Below, piece by piece: positions 1 through 8,314 of a stretch of 13,699 nucleotides of DNA. Source of the stretch: Alphaproteobacteria bacterium UBA6062 (GTDB lineage: Bacteria; Pseudomonadota; Alphaproteobacteria; Sneathiellales; Sneathiellaceae). The notes under the pieces were generated by a model. That model saw only the letters and a program-made list of their open reading frames with translations, ran no database searches and was not told where the DNA came from. Where the stretch lies: assembly GCA_002428885.1 (NCBI GenBank), contig DIYE01000108.1, positions 1 through 13,699 of the forward strand, written 5' to 3'. Numbering within the stretch: position 1 is the stretch's first letter; the number at the start of each line of letters is the position of its first letter. Made by a program: the position numbers and the translations under genes.

Positions 1-704
1 CGCCGGATCATCGTGGACCGGAACCCGATTTTTTCAACAGTTCCCTCAACAATCCCCGACACCAGAACCCAGTCCCCGACCCTGAAACGCTTTTCAGCCA
101 GGATCAGGAAGCCGCTGATCAGGTTCTTGAACAGATCCTGGGCACCAAGGGCAACAGCAACACCGACAAGACCGAAACCCGCAATAATCGGTCCGACCTT
201 GATCCCCCATAGCTCCAGCACCGTTGCAGCGCCGATCCCGATAATAATGCCCTTAAGAACCTTGACTAAAAAGGAAACCATCTCGCTGGAGAAGACTTCT
301 TCAAGTCGGCCAAGCAAGAAAGTCAACGGGTTCACAAGACAGAAAAGTCCCCAGAACAGATTAAAAACCACAAGAGAGCGGACCAGGGTTTCGGCAAACT
401 TTTCCAGATCGTTGTCTGACGCCAGATGACTGACCTCGATAGCGAAGTAAACACCGATAACAACCGGGACAAACCGGATAGGGCCTTCCAGAGCCGCGAC
501 AATTTCATCATCCAGTTTGTTTTTTGTTTTTCCGGCAAAGCGAACCAGACGATTTACAACGAAACGAGTAAAAACCCCCCGCAGGGTAAGGGCAACGATA
601 AGGATACCCAGCGCCGGAATCAGGGCGCTAAGGTCTAGCCCCAGATAACCGCTTGTCCAGGCATCCTGAACAATCGCCCAAAATTTACTTACGCTTTCAC
701 CCAC
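1..704 (-). CDS. MscS-family small-conductance mechanosensitive channel (C-terminus outside window)
   Basis: The protein is an inner-membrane channel that opens under membrane tension to release solutes during osmotic downshock. The visible part has 234 residues. Hydrophobic segments lie near residues 24-43, 77-92, 107-126 and 144-165. The glycine/alanine-rich pore helix follows at about 171-190 (VGPIIAGFGLVGVAVALGAQ), then LFKNLISGFLI and the start of the beta domain (RVGDWVLVSG, about 208-217). This order is the MscS signature. The start is GTG at 704, because an AGGAG lies 6 nt upstream and the nearby GTG in another frame stops at once. The beta domain and C-terminal cage lie beyond base 1, so the full length is unknown. 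The gene is divergent from the chemotaxis receptor gene. The family call is secure from the pore helix; the subfamily is not. Confidence 0.9.
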   Translation of the reverse strand, partial: MGESVSKFWAIVQDAWTSGYLGLDLSALIPALGILIVALTLRGVFTRFVVNRLVRFAGKTKNKLDDEIVAALEGPIRFVPVVIGVYFAIEVSHLASDNDLEKFAETLVRSLVVFNLFWGLFCLVNPLTFLLGRLEEVFSSEMVSFLVKVLKGIIIGIGAATVLELWGIKVGPIIAGFGLVGVAVALGAQDLFKNLISGFLILAEKRFRVGDWVLVSGIVEGTVEKIGFRSTMIR

Positions 705-759
705 GGTTCACTCCTGACAGTCTTATCGGATTTCCTTCACCATCTCCATAAGCCGTAGA

Positions 760-786
760 TTTATAAATATCTATCCTTCATATCAA
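760..786 (-). promoter_or_regulatory. candidate promoter for the MscS gene
   Basis: Read on the minus strand, TTGATA (786-781) is followed after 15 bases by TATAAA (765-760), about 55 bases before the GTG start. The spacer is short for a sigma-70 promoter and the area is AT-rich, so this may be chance. Confidence 0.25.
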
Positions 787-890
787 GTAACCATTGCTGT
801 TTCGGTAAGATTTTCGAAAGATGTTTCTAATATTATTTGATCATAAATTAATTTATTTAAATTTTATCAATAAGTTGATGTGCGGTATTT

Positions 891-3257
891 ATGAAAAGAA
901 TTCCTTTTTCGTTCAAAAAACCTGACTTTCTGAAGGATCACTCCTCCCTCTTCTGGACTCCCAGAAAAATTCTTATTTTACTGGCTCTGATGCTTTCAAC
1001 AGCTCTTATGATCGGCCAGAGTATCGTTTCGGACACCTTTACGCGTTTTTCTCTCGATGTTTTTCGGCAGACTGCGGGCGATACGCTGACCTTCCTGGTC
1101 AATGACCGCATTCGTTTACAATATACCGACAAGATTACGCCTCATGTGGGAGACTGGTCCCGTCATCAGCCGCTCGTAAAATCCGTTCGCGATAAAGATC
1201 CGAAAACCATGGCGATCCATGCGACAGCCTTGCATAATGAAAAAGTCATCCGAAACGACGAATTTGATCTGGTGACGGCCAACATCTTTGACAAAGACAT
1301 GAACCTGCTGGCTGGCTCCGATAAGGGGAAAGGACAGACGATCACCGCTGACAAGGACGTTCTGGAAGCTCTGAAAGCCCGGGATAAAGCGGGACAGCGA
1401 CAGCAGATCACTTATTATTGGCGCACCAAGGAGGGACTTCCCGTTCACAGTGTGATTGCTCCTATCGGCGGTTTCCGAATTGCCGGCTTTATTGAAGTTG
1501 TCACTAATCCGATCAAACATCTGGCCGGTCTTGGTGAATATCTGAACGGCGATCTGGCTTATAAGGATGCCAATGGAACAATCTTGTTGACCGATAACTT
1601 CCGTAATTTTGCCAGTTCTACAGAAAGTGAACAGGAAGCCGGAACCACGGACGAAAACGCAGAAACGACCGAAGCCCCCATGCTCGATAATCTGGAGATC
1701 AGGATCCCCGGGACAAATGGAGATGTGTGGGCTGTCGCGACATTGACACGGGATGTTACCGGTTTCACCCGGGAGAACGAACATATCCGTAATTCCGCCC
1801 TTCTTTTTATTCTCGGTGGGCTGGTAGCCGCCTGGATCGTTGGCGCCCTCCTTCTCAAACTCTCGCTCTTCAATAAATTACGGGCTTTCGCCTCAGCCCT
1901 GACCGAAACAAGTAAAGGGCATATTGATTATCCCCTCCCCAAAGTCGGACAGGATGAGTTTAGGAATATGCTGGACGCGCTCATCACCTTGCGTAAAAGC
2001 GTCGAAGACAGTTTCCAGCTCCGTCATATGATTGAATCCAGTCCCGTCGCCACGGCACTGGTTGGTCTAAGAGGCAGTGTCTACTTCGTAAACGCTGCCG
2101 GAAAGTCGGAAATTTCAGATCAGGAAACAGCAAAGATCTGGGATATTATCGGAACCGACCAGGAACACCTGCACTGCATTTCAGATACTACCCGACTCCC
2201 TCACACCGAGGTCATCTCCGCCCATGGAAAACAATTTGAGTTGCGCCTGGCAGCTGTTGAAAATGCGGAAGGAGATCATGTTCGGACAATGGTGTCCTGG
2301 GAAGATGTAACGGAACGCGAAACGATTGCCCGGGAGATAGAAGAGCAGCGCAGACAGGCCGAGGCCCGAGCTGAAGAGGTCAGCCGCCAGCAGGCTGCAG
2401 ACGAGGAAAGAACCCGGAAAATTGAGGAACTGATTGCAGAATTCGATACATCTGCAGATGGGCTTATGCAAACCGTTTCCGCTTCTACAAACAGTGTGAG
2501 AACTCATTCCGGGGCCATGGCCGACATGATCCGGGATACTCTTGAGAAATCCCGCAAAATGACAGAAAAGTCGGAAGAGACCTCCACTAATGTTAGGCAG
2601 GTTGCCAAATGTACAGAGGAGCTATCCTCCTCTGTCTCCACGATGAGGACGAGTATTCGCCAGTCAAGCGATATCAGCCAAAAAGCGGCCAATCATGCCT
2701 CGGCGACCAGCGAAACCATTCACGGTCTTGCCAGCACGGCCTCCAAAATCGGCGAAGTCATTTCTCTTATTGAAGATATCGCCTCGCAAACCAATCTGCT
2801 GGCATTGAATGCAACGATTGAGGCAGCGCGTGCCGGAGAAGCCGGAAAAGGCTTTGCTGTGGTCGCCAGCGAGGTGAAAAGCCTGGCCAGTCAGACAGAG
2901 AAAGCAACAGAAGAGATATCATCACAGATTTCCGCTATCCAGAATGCAACGGGCTCTACGGTTGAGATGACTGATGAAATCACACGAACGATCACCAGCA
3001 TCAACGAGGCAATGATGGATATCGAAACTTCTCTCTCCACTCAAGTCAGCGTTATCGATGAGATCAGTGTAACTGTTGGACGGGCGTCTGCAGCGACCGA
3101 AGAAGTATCGGAAACCGTCAGCCAGGTCGGAGAAGGCGCCAGCCGTTCGGGCGGAGCAGCTGAGGAACAACTATCGTCAGCAGAACAGATGGCTTCGGAA
3201 ATTCAAGGCCTGTCCGACCAGATAAACCGGTTCCTTGCCGGTATCCGGGCAGCCTAA
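891..3257 (+). CDS. methyl-accepting chemotaxis protein with HAMP and PAS-like domains
   Basis: This is a transmembrane chemoreceptor that would signal to the CheA/CheW array. Its 788 residues show a short cytoplasmic N-terminus, TM1 at about 27-46, a periplasmic sensor at about 47-300, TM2 at about 302-323, HAMP at about 324-375, a PAS-like segment at about 376-475 (IESSPVATALVGLRGSVYFV), a charged coiled coil at about 476-518 and the methyl-accepting signalling domain to the C-terminus. The hairpin tip is unmistakable: SQTNLLALNATIEAARAGEA followed by GKGFAVVASEVKSLA (about 632-667). The sensor has an acidic low-complexity stretch at about 242-263, rich in S, T and E. The C-terminus (AGIRAA) has no CheR/CheB-docking pentapeptide. 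The ATG at 891 lacks a good Shine-Dalgarno, but the upstream ATG at 878 is out of frame. No other che gene is visible. The ligand cannot be told. Confidence 0.95.
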   Translation: MKRIPFSFKKPDFLKDHSSLFWTPRKILILLALMLSTALMIGQSIVSDTFTRFSLDVFRQTAGDTLTFLVNDRIRLQYTDKITPHVGDWSRHQPLVKSVRDKDPKTMAIHATALHNEKVIRNDEFDLVTANIFDKDMNLLAGSDKGKGQTITADKDVLEALKARDKAGQRQQITYYWRTKEGLPVHSVIAPIGGFRIAGFIEVVTNPIKHLAGLGEYLNGDLAYKDANGTILLTDNFRNFASSTESEQEAGTTDENAETTEAPMLDNLEIRIPGTNGDVWAVATLTRDVTGFTRENEHIRNSALLFILGGLVAAWIVGALLLKLSLFNKLRAFASALTETSKGHIDYPLPKVGQDEFRNMLDALITLRKSVEDSFQLRHMIESSPVATALVGLRGSVYFVNAAGKSEISDQETAKIWDIIGTDQEHLHCISDTTRLPHTEVISAHGKQFELRLAAVENAEGDHVRTMVSWEDVTERETIAREIEEQRRQAEARAEEVSRQQAADEERTRKIEELIAEFDTSADGLMQTVSASTNSVRTHSGAMADMIRDTLEKSRKMTEKSEETSTNVRQVAKCTEELSSSVSTMRTSIRQSSDISQKAANHASATSETIHGLASTASKIGEVISLIEDIASQTNLLALNATIEAARAGEAGKGFAVVASEVKSLASQTEKATEEISSQISAIQNATGSTVEMTDEITRTITSINEAMMDIETSLSTQVSVIDEISVTVGRASAATEEVSETVSQVGEGASRSGGAAEEQLSSAEQMASEIQGLSDQINRFLAGIRAA

Positions 3258-3266
3258 TCACTATGG

Positions 3267-3299
3267 GGCGGGTTCCCTTTAAGAAACCCGCCTATTCTC
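3267..3299. terminator. shared (bidirectional) terminator between the MCP gene and the ChaN-like gene
   Basis: An 8-bp perfect inverted repeat, GGCGGGTT (3267-3274) and AACCCGCC (3285-3292), encloses a 10-base loop. It starts 9 bases after the chemoreceptor stop and overlaps by one base the stop codon of the converging gene. Only an interrupted pyrimidine tract (TATTCTCTTTT) follows on the plus strand, so termination strength is uncertain. Confidence 0.65.
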
Positions 3300-4146
3300 T
3301 TTTACCGGATACCTCAAAACTCTCTGGCAACCTGAAAATAGCGCGACCGATGCCTTTGACTTTCTCAGGATCGACCTGCTCGTCATGACCAGGAAGCAGA
3401 ACTGATACCCTGGAAACACCTAGATCTTCCAGTTGGTAAGGTGTTCCATAACCATATTCCAGGTGCCCACGACCGATGATACCGACCACCAGATGGTCAG
3501 GATTCTTCTCCAGAAATGCCTGAATATTACAGGCAAAAGCCCTGTCCCAAGTTTGCTGCGCCCGAATAAAGCGAGCTTTCCTGGCTTTCGCCTCCTCTGT
3601 ATTTTTCAGGAAAATGCCGTCAGGACCGGCCACCATACCGAACAGATAATCCGCATAGGCATCCAGCGCCCATTTTGAGGGAGTGAGCCCGTCTCTTTCC
3701 TCTTCAGGGATCGCATCCCACCCTTCTTTACCGACCCGCGTTACCAGTGCCCTGTAACAGTTGAGCGCCAGCATCGGTAGGCCGAACTCCCGACAATAGC
3801 GGAAGATCGGCAGATAAAGGTTCGGATCGAAACCCCAGACCTCCTTCCATTTTACCTTCTCCAGAAACGCCTCTTCCGAAAGATGTCCTGCCACCCATTC
3901 ATCCAAAACAGGCTGCGCGCTTCGGGGAAACATTTCAAACCCGACGGCGATATGTTCCTTGTAGCCATGCAGGGCCGTAATCACCGCGAGCTGCCAGCGA
4001 TGGACATCATATTGATCATGTGTCTCCCCCAACAGGACCGCCTGCCGGGACGCCATTTCGCGCATAAGATCCGGATGATGGATAATCTGGCCTGTATCAG
4101 GATCAAACCAGCGAGAAACCGGATGAGAATAGAAGTCAGATGTCAT
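3292..4146 (-). CDS. ChaN-like / DUF399 family protein (heme-binding fold)
   Basis: This is the third gene of the receptor operon. It carries the conserved ChaN-family motifs: LLGETHDQYDVHRWQ (about residues 41-55 counted from the GTG), VGFEMFPRSAQPVL (about 71-84), KWKEVWGFDPNLYLPI (about 102-117) and VVGIIGRGHLEYGYGTP (about 223-239). Campylobacter ChaN binds paired hemes and is classed as an iron-regulated lipoprotein. This protein has no signal peptide and no lipobox, so it should be cytoplasmic. The start is either ATG 4146 (284 aa) or GTG 4155 (287 aa); neither has a clear Shine-Dalgarno. It lies about 40-50 bases after the ABC transporter stop on the same strand. A role in heme handling after uptake is inferred from family and context only. 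Assignment to the family is firm; the biochemical function is not. Confidence 0.85.
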   Translation of the reverse strand: MTSDFYSHPVSRWFDPDTGQIIHHPDLMREMASRQAVLLGETHDQYDVHRWQLAVITALHGYKEHIAVGFEMFPRSAQPVLDEWVAGHLSEEAFLEKVKWKEVWGFDPNLYLPIFRYCREFGLPMLALNCYRALVTRVGKEGWDAIPEEERDGLTPSKWALDAYADYLFGMVAGPDGIFLKNTEEAKARKARFIRAQQTWDRAFACNIQAFLEKNPDHLVVGIIGRGHLEYGYGTPYQLEDLGVSRVSVLLPGHDEQVDPEKVKGIGRAIFRLPESFEVSGKRE

Positions 4147-4194
4147 GAGATACACAGCTTTTCGTTTATGTTGATCAGATACGGATTTAAGGAA

Positions 4195-5886
4195 TTATTC
4201 CTTTAACAAATCCAGATGGCGTAACTCGGCCAGTCCTTTTGGCTTGCGATGAGAAACAATAATGATGGTCATTGACGGAAAGGACTGCGTCAATTCCGAC
4301 AGTATACGATCTTCGGTTTCAATATCCATGGCGCTTGTCGCCTCGTCAAGAAACAGCCAGTCGGGCCTGGACAGCAGGACACGGACGAAGGCAAGCCGCT
4401 GTCTTTCACCTCTGGAAAAACCGGCCAGAGAAGGACATTCCCCGGCCCTTATTCGGGATGCGAGGTCAGACAGTCCTACTCTTTCCAGACAGGCATAAAA
4501 CTCATCATGGCTTATGCCGTCTGAGCTGAAGGGATAACAAGCAGCGACAAGAATATCATTCTCAGGGAAAAAAGGTTCCTGAGGAAGGAAGAGACACTGA
4601 GTGTTTTGGGGAATATGGATATATCCGGAAGAAAAGGGCCATATGCCAGCAAGGGATTTCAGAAAAGTGCTTTTACCCGCTCCGGACGGGCCCGATAGCC
4701 AAACATGCTGGCCAGCGGTGAAAGTCAAATCCTTTGGTACTGACAATTCTATTCCGTCCGGTGTCCTGAGAGAGAAATTCTCGATCGCAATATCCGCCTT
4801 TTCCGACAGGATAATCTCCGCACCACCGTGAGCCCCTTCATTTTGGTCGATCGCCTCCAGTAACCCTCCCAAACGGGCGATGGTCGCCGCCAGTTCCGCA
4901 AGCCGGTTATAGGCAAAGATAAACCAGGATAAAGTTGTCACAACCCGCTGAAAAGCAGATGCCAGCTGCATCAGGCCGCCAAATTTCACATGGCCTGCAA
5001 AATACGCCGGTAGCGCCAGCAAAATAGGTATGCGAAGAACGGTATAAAAATAGGGTTTCTTGAAGCAGTCGAGGATAAATTCGCGGACAATCAGGCGCTT
5101 CCAGTTATCAACGATACCGCTAAATCTGTCCTGCAGAATTTTAATTTCCTGGCGTTCGCCACCAGCCAGGGCAACAGCATCCGTATTCTCACGGAGCCGG
5201 GCCAGAGAAAACCGGAAGTCCGCTTCACGCCGTTGCTGCAACATTCCGAGAGATTTGAGCGGATGTCCCAAAAGGTGGGTAAGTCCGCTGGAGAGAAAGA
5301 CATAGATAAAGGCCGCCCAGACCATATAGCGCGGAATGGAGATATCCATATCAAAGAGCGAGAAAGAAAGCGGAAATGCTGACAAAGACCAGAGAAGCGC
5401 GATATAGGAAAAAAGCCCGGTCACGGAGGTTATCAGGTCCAGAGTTTCCCTTATAAACTCCTCAACAAAACGGCGACAGTCTTCCGCAATCCTCTGATCC
5501 GGGTTATCAATACGCTGCCCGTTAAACCCGTGTTGCAATCGCCAGTAAACAGTATCGGAGAACCAGCGCGCCAGCACCTTACCGGTGAGCGCTTCCCGCC
5601 AGCGGATAACCAGGATCTTACGAAGATATTCCGCCGACAGGGCCAGGGCCGTTTGGGCCCCGATAATCAACCAGAAAACGCCGACCTGTTTAAGTGCTTC
5701 CTGCCCGTCAAAGGCTTCAAGAGCGCTGTAAAAGTCATTGGTCCAGTGAACCATCCTGACCTGAACCGGAATAACCGCCAACTCCAAGCCCAAAACAACG
5801 AGATACAACATAATCCCGTAACGTCCCTGCCATGTAAGGCCGCTGGTTCGCAGGATCAACCAAAGTTGACGGAAAAGAACGGGCAT
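4195..5886 (-). CDS. ABC transporter, fused permease and ATPase, SbmA/BacA/YddA/Rv1819c type
   Basis: This is an inner-membrane half-transporter of 563 residues that would act as a homodimer. The N-terminal ABC_membrane_2-type domain has hydrophobic segments near residues 24-44, 66-84, 149-170, 185-205 and 280-297, and the family-typical stretches VRMVHWTNDFYSALEAFDG and RIDNPDQRIAEDCRRFVEE. The ATPase domain has Walker A GPSGAGKS (399-406), Q-loop Gln436, a degenerate signature FSRGERQ (490-496), Walker B WLFLDEATSAMD (510-521) and H-loop His546. Relatives with this layout include Rv1819c (cobalamin and hydrophilic solutes) and BclA (peptides); SbmA itself lacks the ATPase part. ATG 5886 is preferred over the in-frame TTG at 5934 because AGAGGAGG lies 4 nt upstream. 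It starts 54 bases after the receptor stop. The substrate and the direction of transport are not shown by the sequence. Confidence 0.9.
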   Translation of the reverse strand: MPVLFRQLWLILRTSGLTWQGRYGIMLYLVVLGLELAVIPVQVRMVHWTNDFYSALEAFDGQEALKQVGVFWLIIGAQTALALSAEYLRKILVIRWREALTGKVLARWFSDTVYWRLQHGFNGQRIDNPDQRIAEDCRRFVEEFIRETLDLITSVTGLFSYIALLWSLSAFPLSFSLFDMDISIPRYMVWAAFIYVFLSSGLTHLLGHPLKSLGMLQQRREADFRFSLARLRENTDAVALAGGERQEIKILQDRFSGIVDNWKRLIVREFILDCFKKPYFYTVLRIPILLALPAYFAGHVKFGGLMQLASAFQRVVTTLSWFIFAYNRLAELAATIARLGGLLEAIDQNEGAHGGAEIILSEKADIAIENFSLRTPDGIELSVPKDLTFTAGQHVWLSGPSGAGKSTFLKSLAGIWPFSSGYIHIPQNTQCLFLPQEPFFPENDILVAACYPFSSDGISHDEFYACLERVGLSDLASRIRAGECPSLAGFSRGERQRLAFVRVLLSRPDWLFLDEATSAMDIETEDRILSELTQSFPSMTIIIVSHRKPKGLAELRHLDLLKE

Positions 5887-5940
5887 ACCCCCTCCTCTTG
5901 GCCGGCCATGAGCATGCCATGACCGGAGAGACAAAATGAA

Positions 5941-8277
5941 TTAGAAGGTGTAGCTCAGCCCGACTTTGAAAGTACGCCCGGGAGCCGTCTGCAGTTCTAT
6001 GGGGTTCGTTCTTTTAACTGAATCGTTCTGATTGATAGGAAAGCCCCTAGCTTCCGCCGGGAAATAGCGGGTATCGAAAATGTTATACAAACCACCCCGC
6101 AGCATCATGTTGGGAAGAACCTCCCAACCAGCGATCAAATCAAAAACGGCATAACCACTAGGTTTAAATTCTTCTGCACGATCCGCCACATCATTAGCTC
6201 CGGCCTGGAAAGTACCGACAAGCTCAACGTCAAGTCCGAGGTCACGATCGCTGTACCGGACACCGGTGACTGCCTGGAAAGGCAGGGCACCATTATACGT
6301 CTCGGTAACACCGCCATCCTTGGTTTCCCCGTCCTGATAGGACACACCGATCCGTGTGGACCAGGAAGGCGTGATCTGAAAAGCTGCTGATGCTTCGATA
6401 CCGTAAAGATTAAGCCTATCCACATTATCATAGGTCAACACAGTCGTACCCGGAGCCAATCCGAAATCTACAGGGTTTGCATCTACAAAATTCTCGATGA
6501 AGTCCTTGTAACGAGCCATAAAGACATTGACTGAGAAATAGCCGCGGCTGCCGTAATCTCCCCGGAAACCAACTTCAAAACTATCAACACTTTCAGGTTT
6601 CAGATCCGGATTTGGTACCAGTGCAAAGAAAGGAAGACTGTCCAGCGACTGGAACAACTGTTGCGCTGTCGGCATTTTAAAGCCTTGCGAATATTGGCCA
6701 TAAACAGAATAGGTATCTGTTATCTCAAAGATTGTGCCCAGTTTAAGCTGGAGATCTGTTTCAGTAATTTTCTTAGGTTCCGCCCCCGGGACCAATTGAT
6801 AATCACTATCCGTTTTAGGATCGATGGAATAATACGAAAGACGAGCACCCGGAATAATTTTTAGACGACCTCCGAAAAACCCGACTTCATCCTGCAAATA
6901 CCCGTCCGCTCGAATGGTTGTCGCGTCGGCAAAGTTAAATCCACCAGCTCGTCTAACGGTTGTTGTACCGGCCGTGATATTCGTTGTTACATCCTCCCGA
7001 TTATAATCGGTGGTCGTCATGTCTCCATCTAAGCCATAGGTCAGAGCATGGCTTGTAGGGCCGAGATCGAAGGAGGATTCAAACTGGATATCTCCTTCAT
7101 AAAAGGCCTCTTCATATTGCTGATCTCGTTGCGACCGCTCCACTTCAGCGGACGGCACCAGCACCTTTAAAATATCAGACTGCGTATCTACTCTCTGCGG
7201 AGAATATGTAAACTGCCATTTCAGGCGATCAAGCCAATCTGTTTCAGGTGACCAATCCTGCTCAATAGACACCCGCCACCGCTCGATTTCCTGAGAACGT
7301 TTATCGGATTGAACGCGTGCATCCACAACGCCAAAACGGTCCAGTTCATCGCCTAGAACAGAATCTCTATCCACATCTGTATCCCGCGTAAAATACTCTC
7401 CCGTCAGCTTGAACTGATTGGTATCAGAAGGAGACCAGACCAGCTTGCCGAGCAGGTTGTTGGACCGGCTGTTCAGGGGATCAAATTCGTCACACTGGGT
7501 CGCTTCAGGATTTCGGGTACAGTTCTGGACCGCCCCCGCCCCGGTTCTCGCATTGCTCAGTTCAATTTCGTTGGCATCGCGCCGGGTATAGGAAATCAGT
7601 GCCTCCAGATGAGGGCTTATTCGCGCGGCACCTGTTACAGATTCTGTATAGGCATTATCAACAGAACCGTAATTAAAACTGGCAGAACCGCCGATGTCTT
7701 TACCGTTCTTCAGATAGTCCGACGGATCTTTTGTCACGAAATTGACGGTCCCGCCCAAGGCATCACTTCCCCACAGAACCGACGCCGGTCCGCGAACGAT
7801 TTCAACGGCTTTAACATTTGACGAATCCACAATATCCCGCGTTGAATCGGTGATCCGCTCAATGGTCCGATTACCATCCACCAGAACCTGTGTCCTGTTT
7901 CCCCCAACGCCACGAATGGAAATACCGCCTGAGCTTGAAAACGGATCGGTACCTGTTGTCTGGCGCGGCACCTCAATGCCCGGCTCATAGCGGAAAACAT
8001 CCTCAGTTACGTTATCCATGCGCCGGTCTAGTTCATCCCGGGTGACCGTCGACACATTCCCCGGTGTCTCCAACAATTTCTTGCGGCTTCTGTTGGCTGT
8101 CACCGTCACCGGCTGGAGAGAATTAATCTGAACAGTCTCAGAGCTTTCAGTGTCGTTCTCTTCTACGGCACTTTTCGTCTCTGCTTTTTGAGGTTCCTGA
8201 GACTGGGCTATTGCCGAATGAGTATAGGCAACAGAAAGGCACGCCCCTAAAGCCAGGGGCAATATACGGTTTGACAT
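5941..8277 (-). CDS. TonB-dependent outer-membrane receptor, heme/hemoglobin receptor type
   Basis: This is the outer-membrane, TonB-energised uptake receptor and first gene of the operon; it has 778 residues. A signal peptide covers residues 1-24 (cleavage after AIA). A TonB-box-like stretch is seen near 56-60 (PVTVT). The plug domain spans about 66-187, with IRGVGGNRTQVLVDG and VEIVRGPASVLWGSDALGGT. The rest is a beta barrel ending in an aromatic residue (KVGLSYTF). SQGFKMPTAQQLF (531-543) and PNPDL (555-559) correspond to the FRAP and NPxL boxes of heme receptors. Only His223 and His410 remain in the mature protein, and none lies between the two boxes. Cys253 and Cys262 could form a loop disulfide. 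ATG 8277 is chosen for its AGAGGAG 6 nt upstream and for the signal peptide; the in-frame TTG at 8343 lies in the operator. The TBDR class is certain; heme as ligand is likely but not proven. Confidence 0.92.
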   Translation of the reverse strand: MSNRILPLALGACLSVAYTHSAIAQSQEPQKAETKSAVEENDTESSETVQINSLQPVTVTANRSRKKLLETPGNVSTVTRDELDRRMDNVTEDVFRYEPGIEVPRQTTGTDPFSSSGGISIRGVGGNRTQVLVDGNRTIERITDSTRDIVDSSNVKAVEIVRGPASVLWGSDALGGTVNFVTKDPSDYLKNGKDIGGSASFNYGSVDNAYTESVTGAARISPHLEALISYTRRDANEIELSNARTGAGAVQNCTRNPEATQCDEFDPLNSRSNNLLGKLVWSPSDTNQFKLTGEYFTRDTDVDRDSVLGDELDRFGVVDARVQSDKRSQEIERWRVSIEQDWSPETDWLDRLKWQFTYSPQRVDTQSDILKVLVPSAEVERSQRDQQYEEAFYEGDIQFESSFDLGPTSHALTYGLDGDMTTTDYNREDVTTNITAGTTTVRRAGGFNFADATTIRADGYLQDEVGFFGGRLKIIPGARLSYYSIDPKTDSDYQLVPGAEPKKITETDLQLKLGTIFEITDTYSVYGQYSQGFKMPTAQQLFQSLDSLPFFALVPNPDLKPESVDSFEVGFRGDYGSRGYFSVNVFMARYKDFIENFVDANPVDFGLAPGTTVLTYDNVDRLNLYGIEASAAFQITPSWSTRIGVSYQDGETKDGGVTETYNGALPFQAVTGVRYSDRDLGLDVELVGTFQAGANDVADRAEEFKPSGYAVFDLIAGWEVLPNMMLRGGLYNIFDTRYFPAEARGFPINQNDSVKRTNPIELQTAPGRTFKVGLSYTF

Positions 8278-8283
8278 GACGCA

Positions 8284-8305
8284 CTCCTCTTCGGCCGAAG
8301 CCGAA
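8284..8305 (-). promoter_or_regulatory. UUCG-tetraloop hairpin abutting the receptor gene ribosome binding site
   Basis: In the receptor mRNA leader, TTCGGC-TTCG-GCCGAA (8305-8290) forms a perfect 6-bp stem closed by the very stable C(UUCG)G tetraloop. Its 3' end touches the Shine-Dalgarno AGAGGAG (8290-8284), which sits 6 nt before the ATG. The pairing is read directly; any effect on translation or RNA decay is inference. Confidence 0.5.
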
Positions 8306-8314
8306 CCACCATTC

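Noticed and set aside
13..429. Plus-strand open frame of 138 codons
   Set aside because: It is antisense to the MscS gene, whose pore-helix and beta-domain motifs are clear on the other strand.
1116..1784. Long minus-strand open frame (222 codons) opposite the chemoreceptor gene
   Set aside because: It lies wholly opposite a well-supported chemoreceptor gene, has low-complexity Cys/Ser/Phe-rich sequence and shows no family motif.
5530..5922. Plus-strand open frame of 130 codons
   Set aside because: It is antisense to the ABC transporter membrane domain and has no recognisable domain.
5887..5934. Upstream in-frame TTG 5934 as start of the ABC transporter
   Set aside because: ATG 5886 directly follows AGAGGAGG and gives the normal N-terminus of the family.
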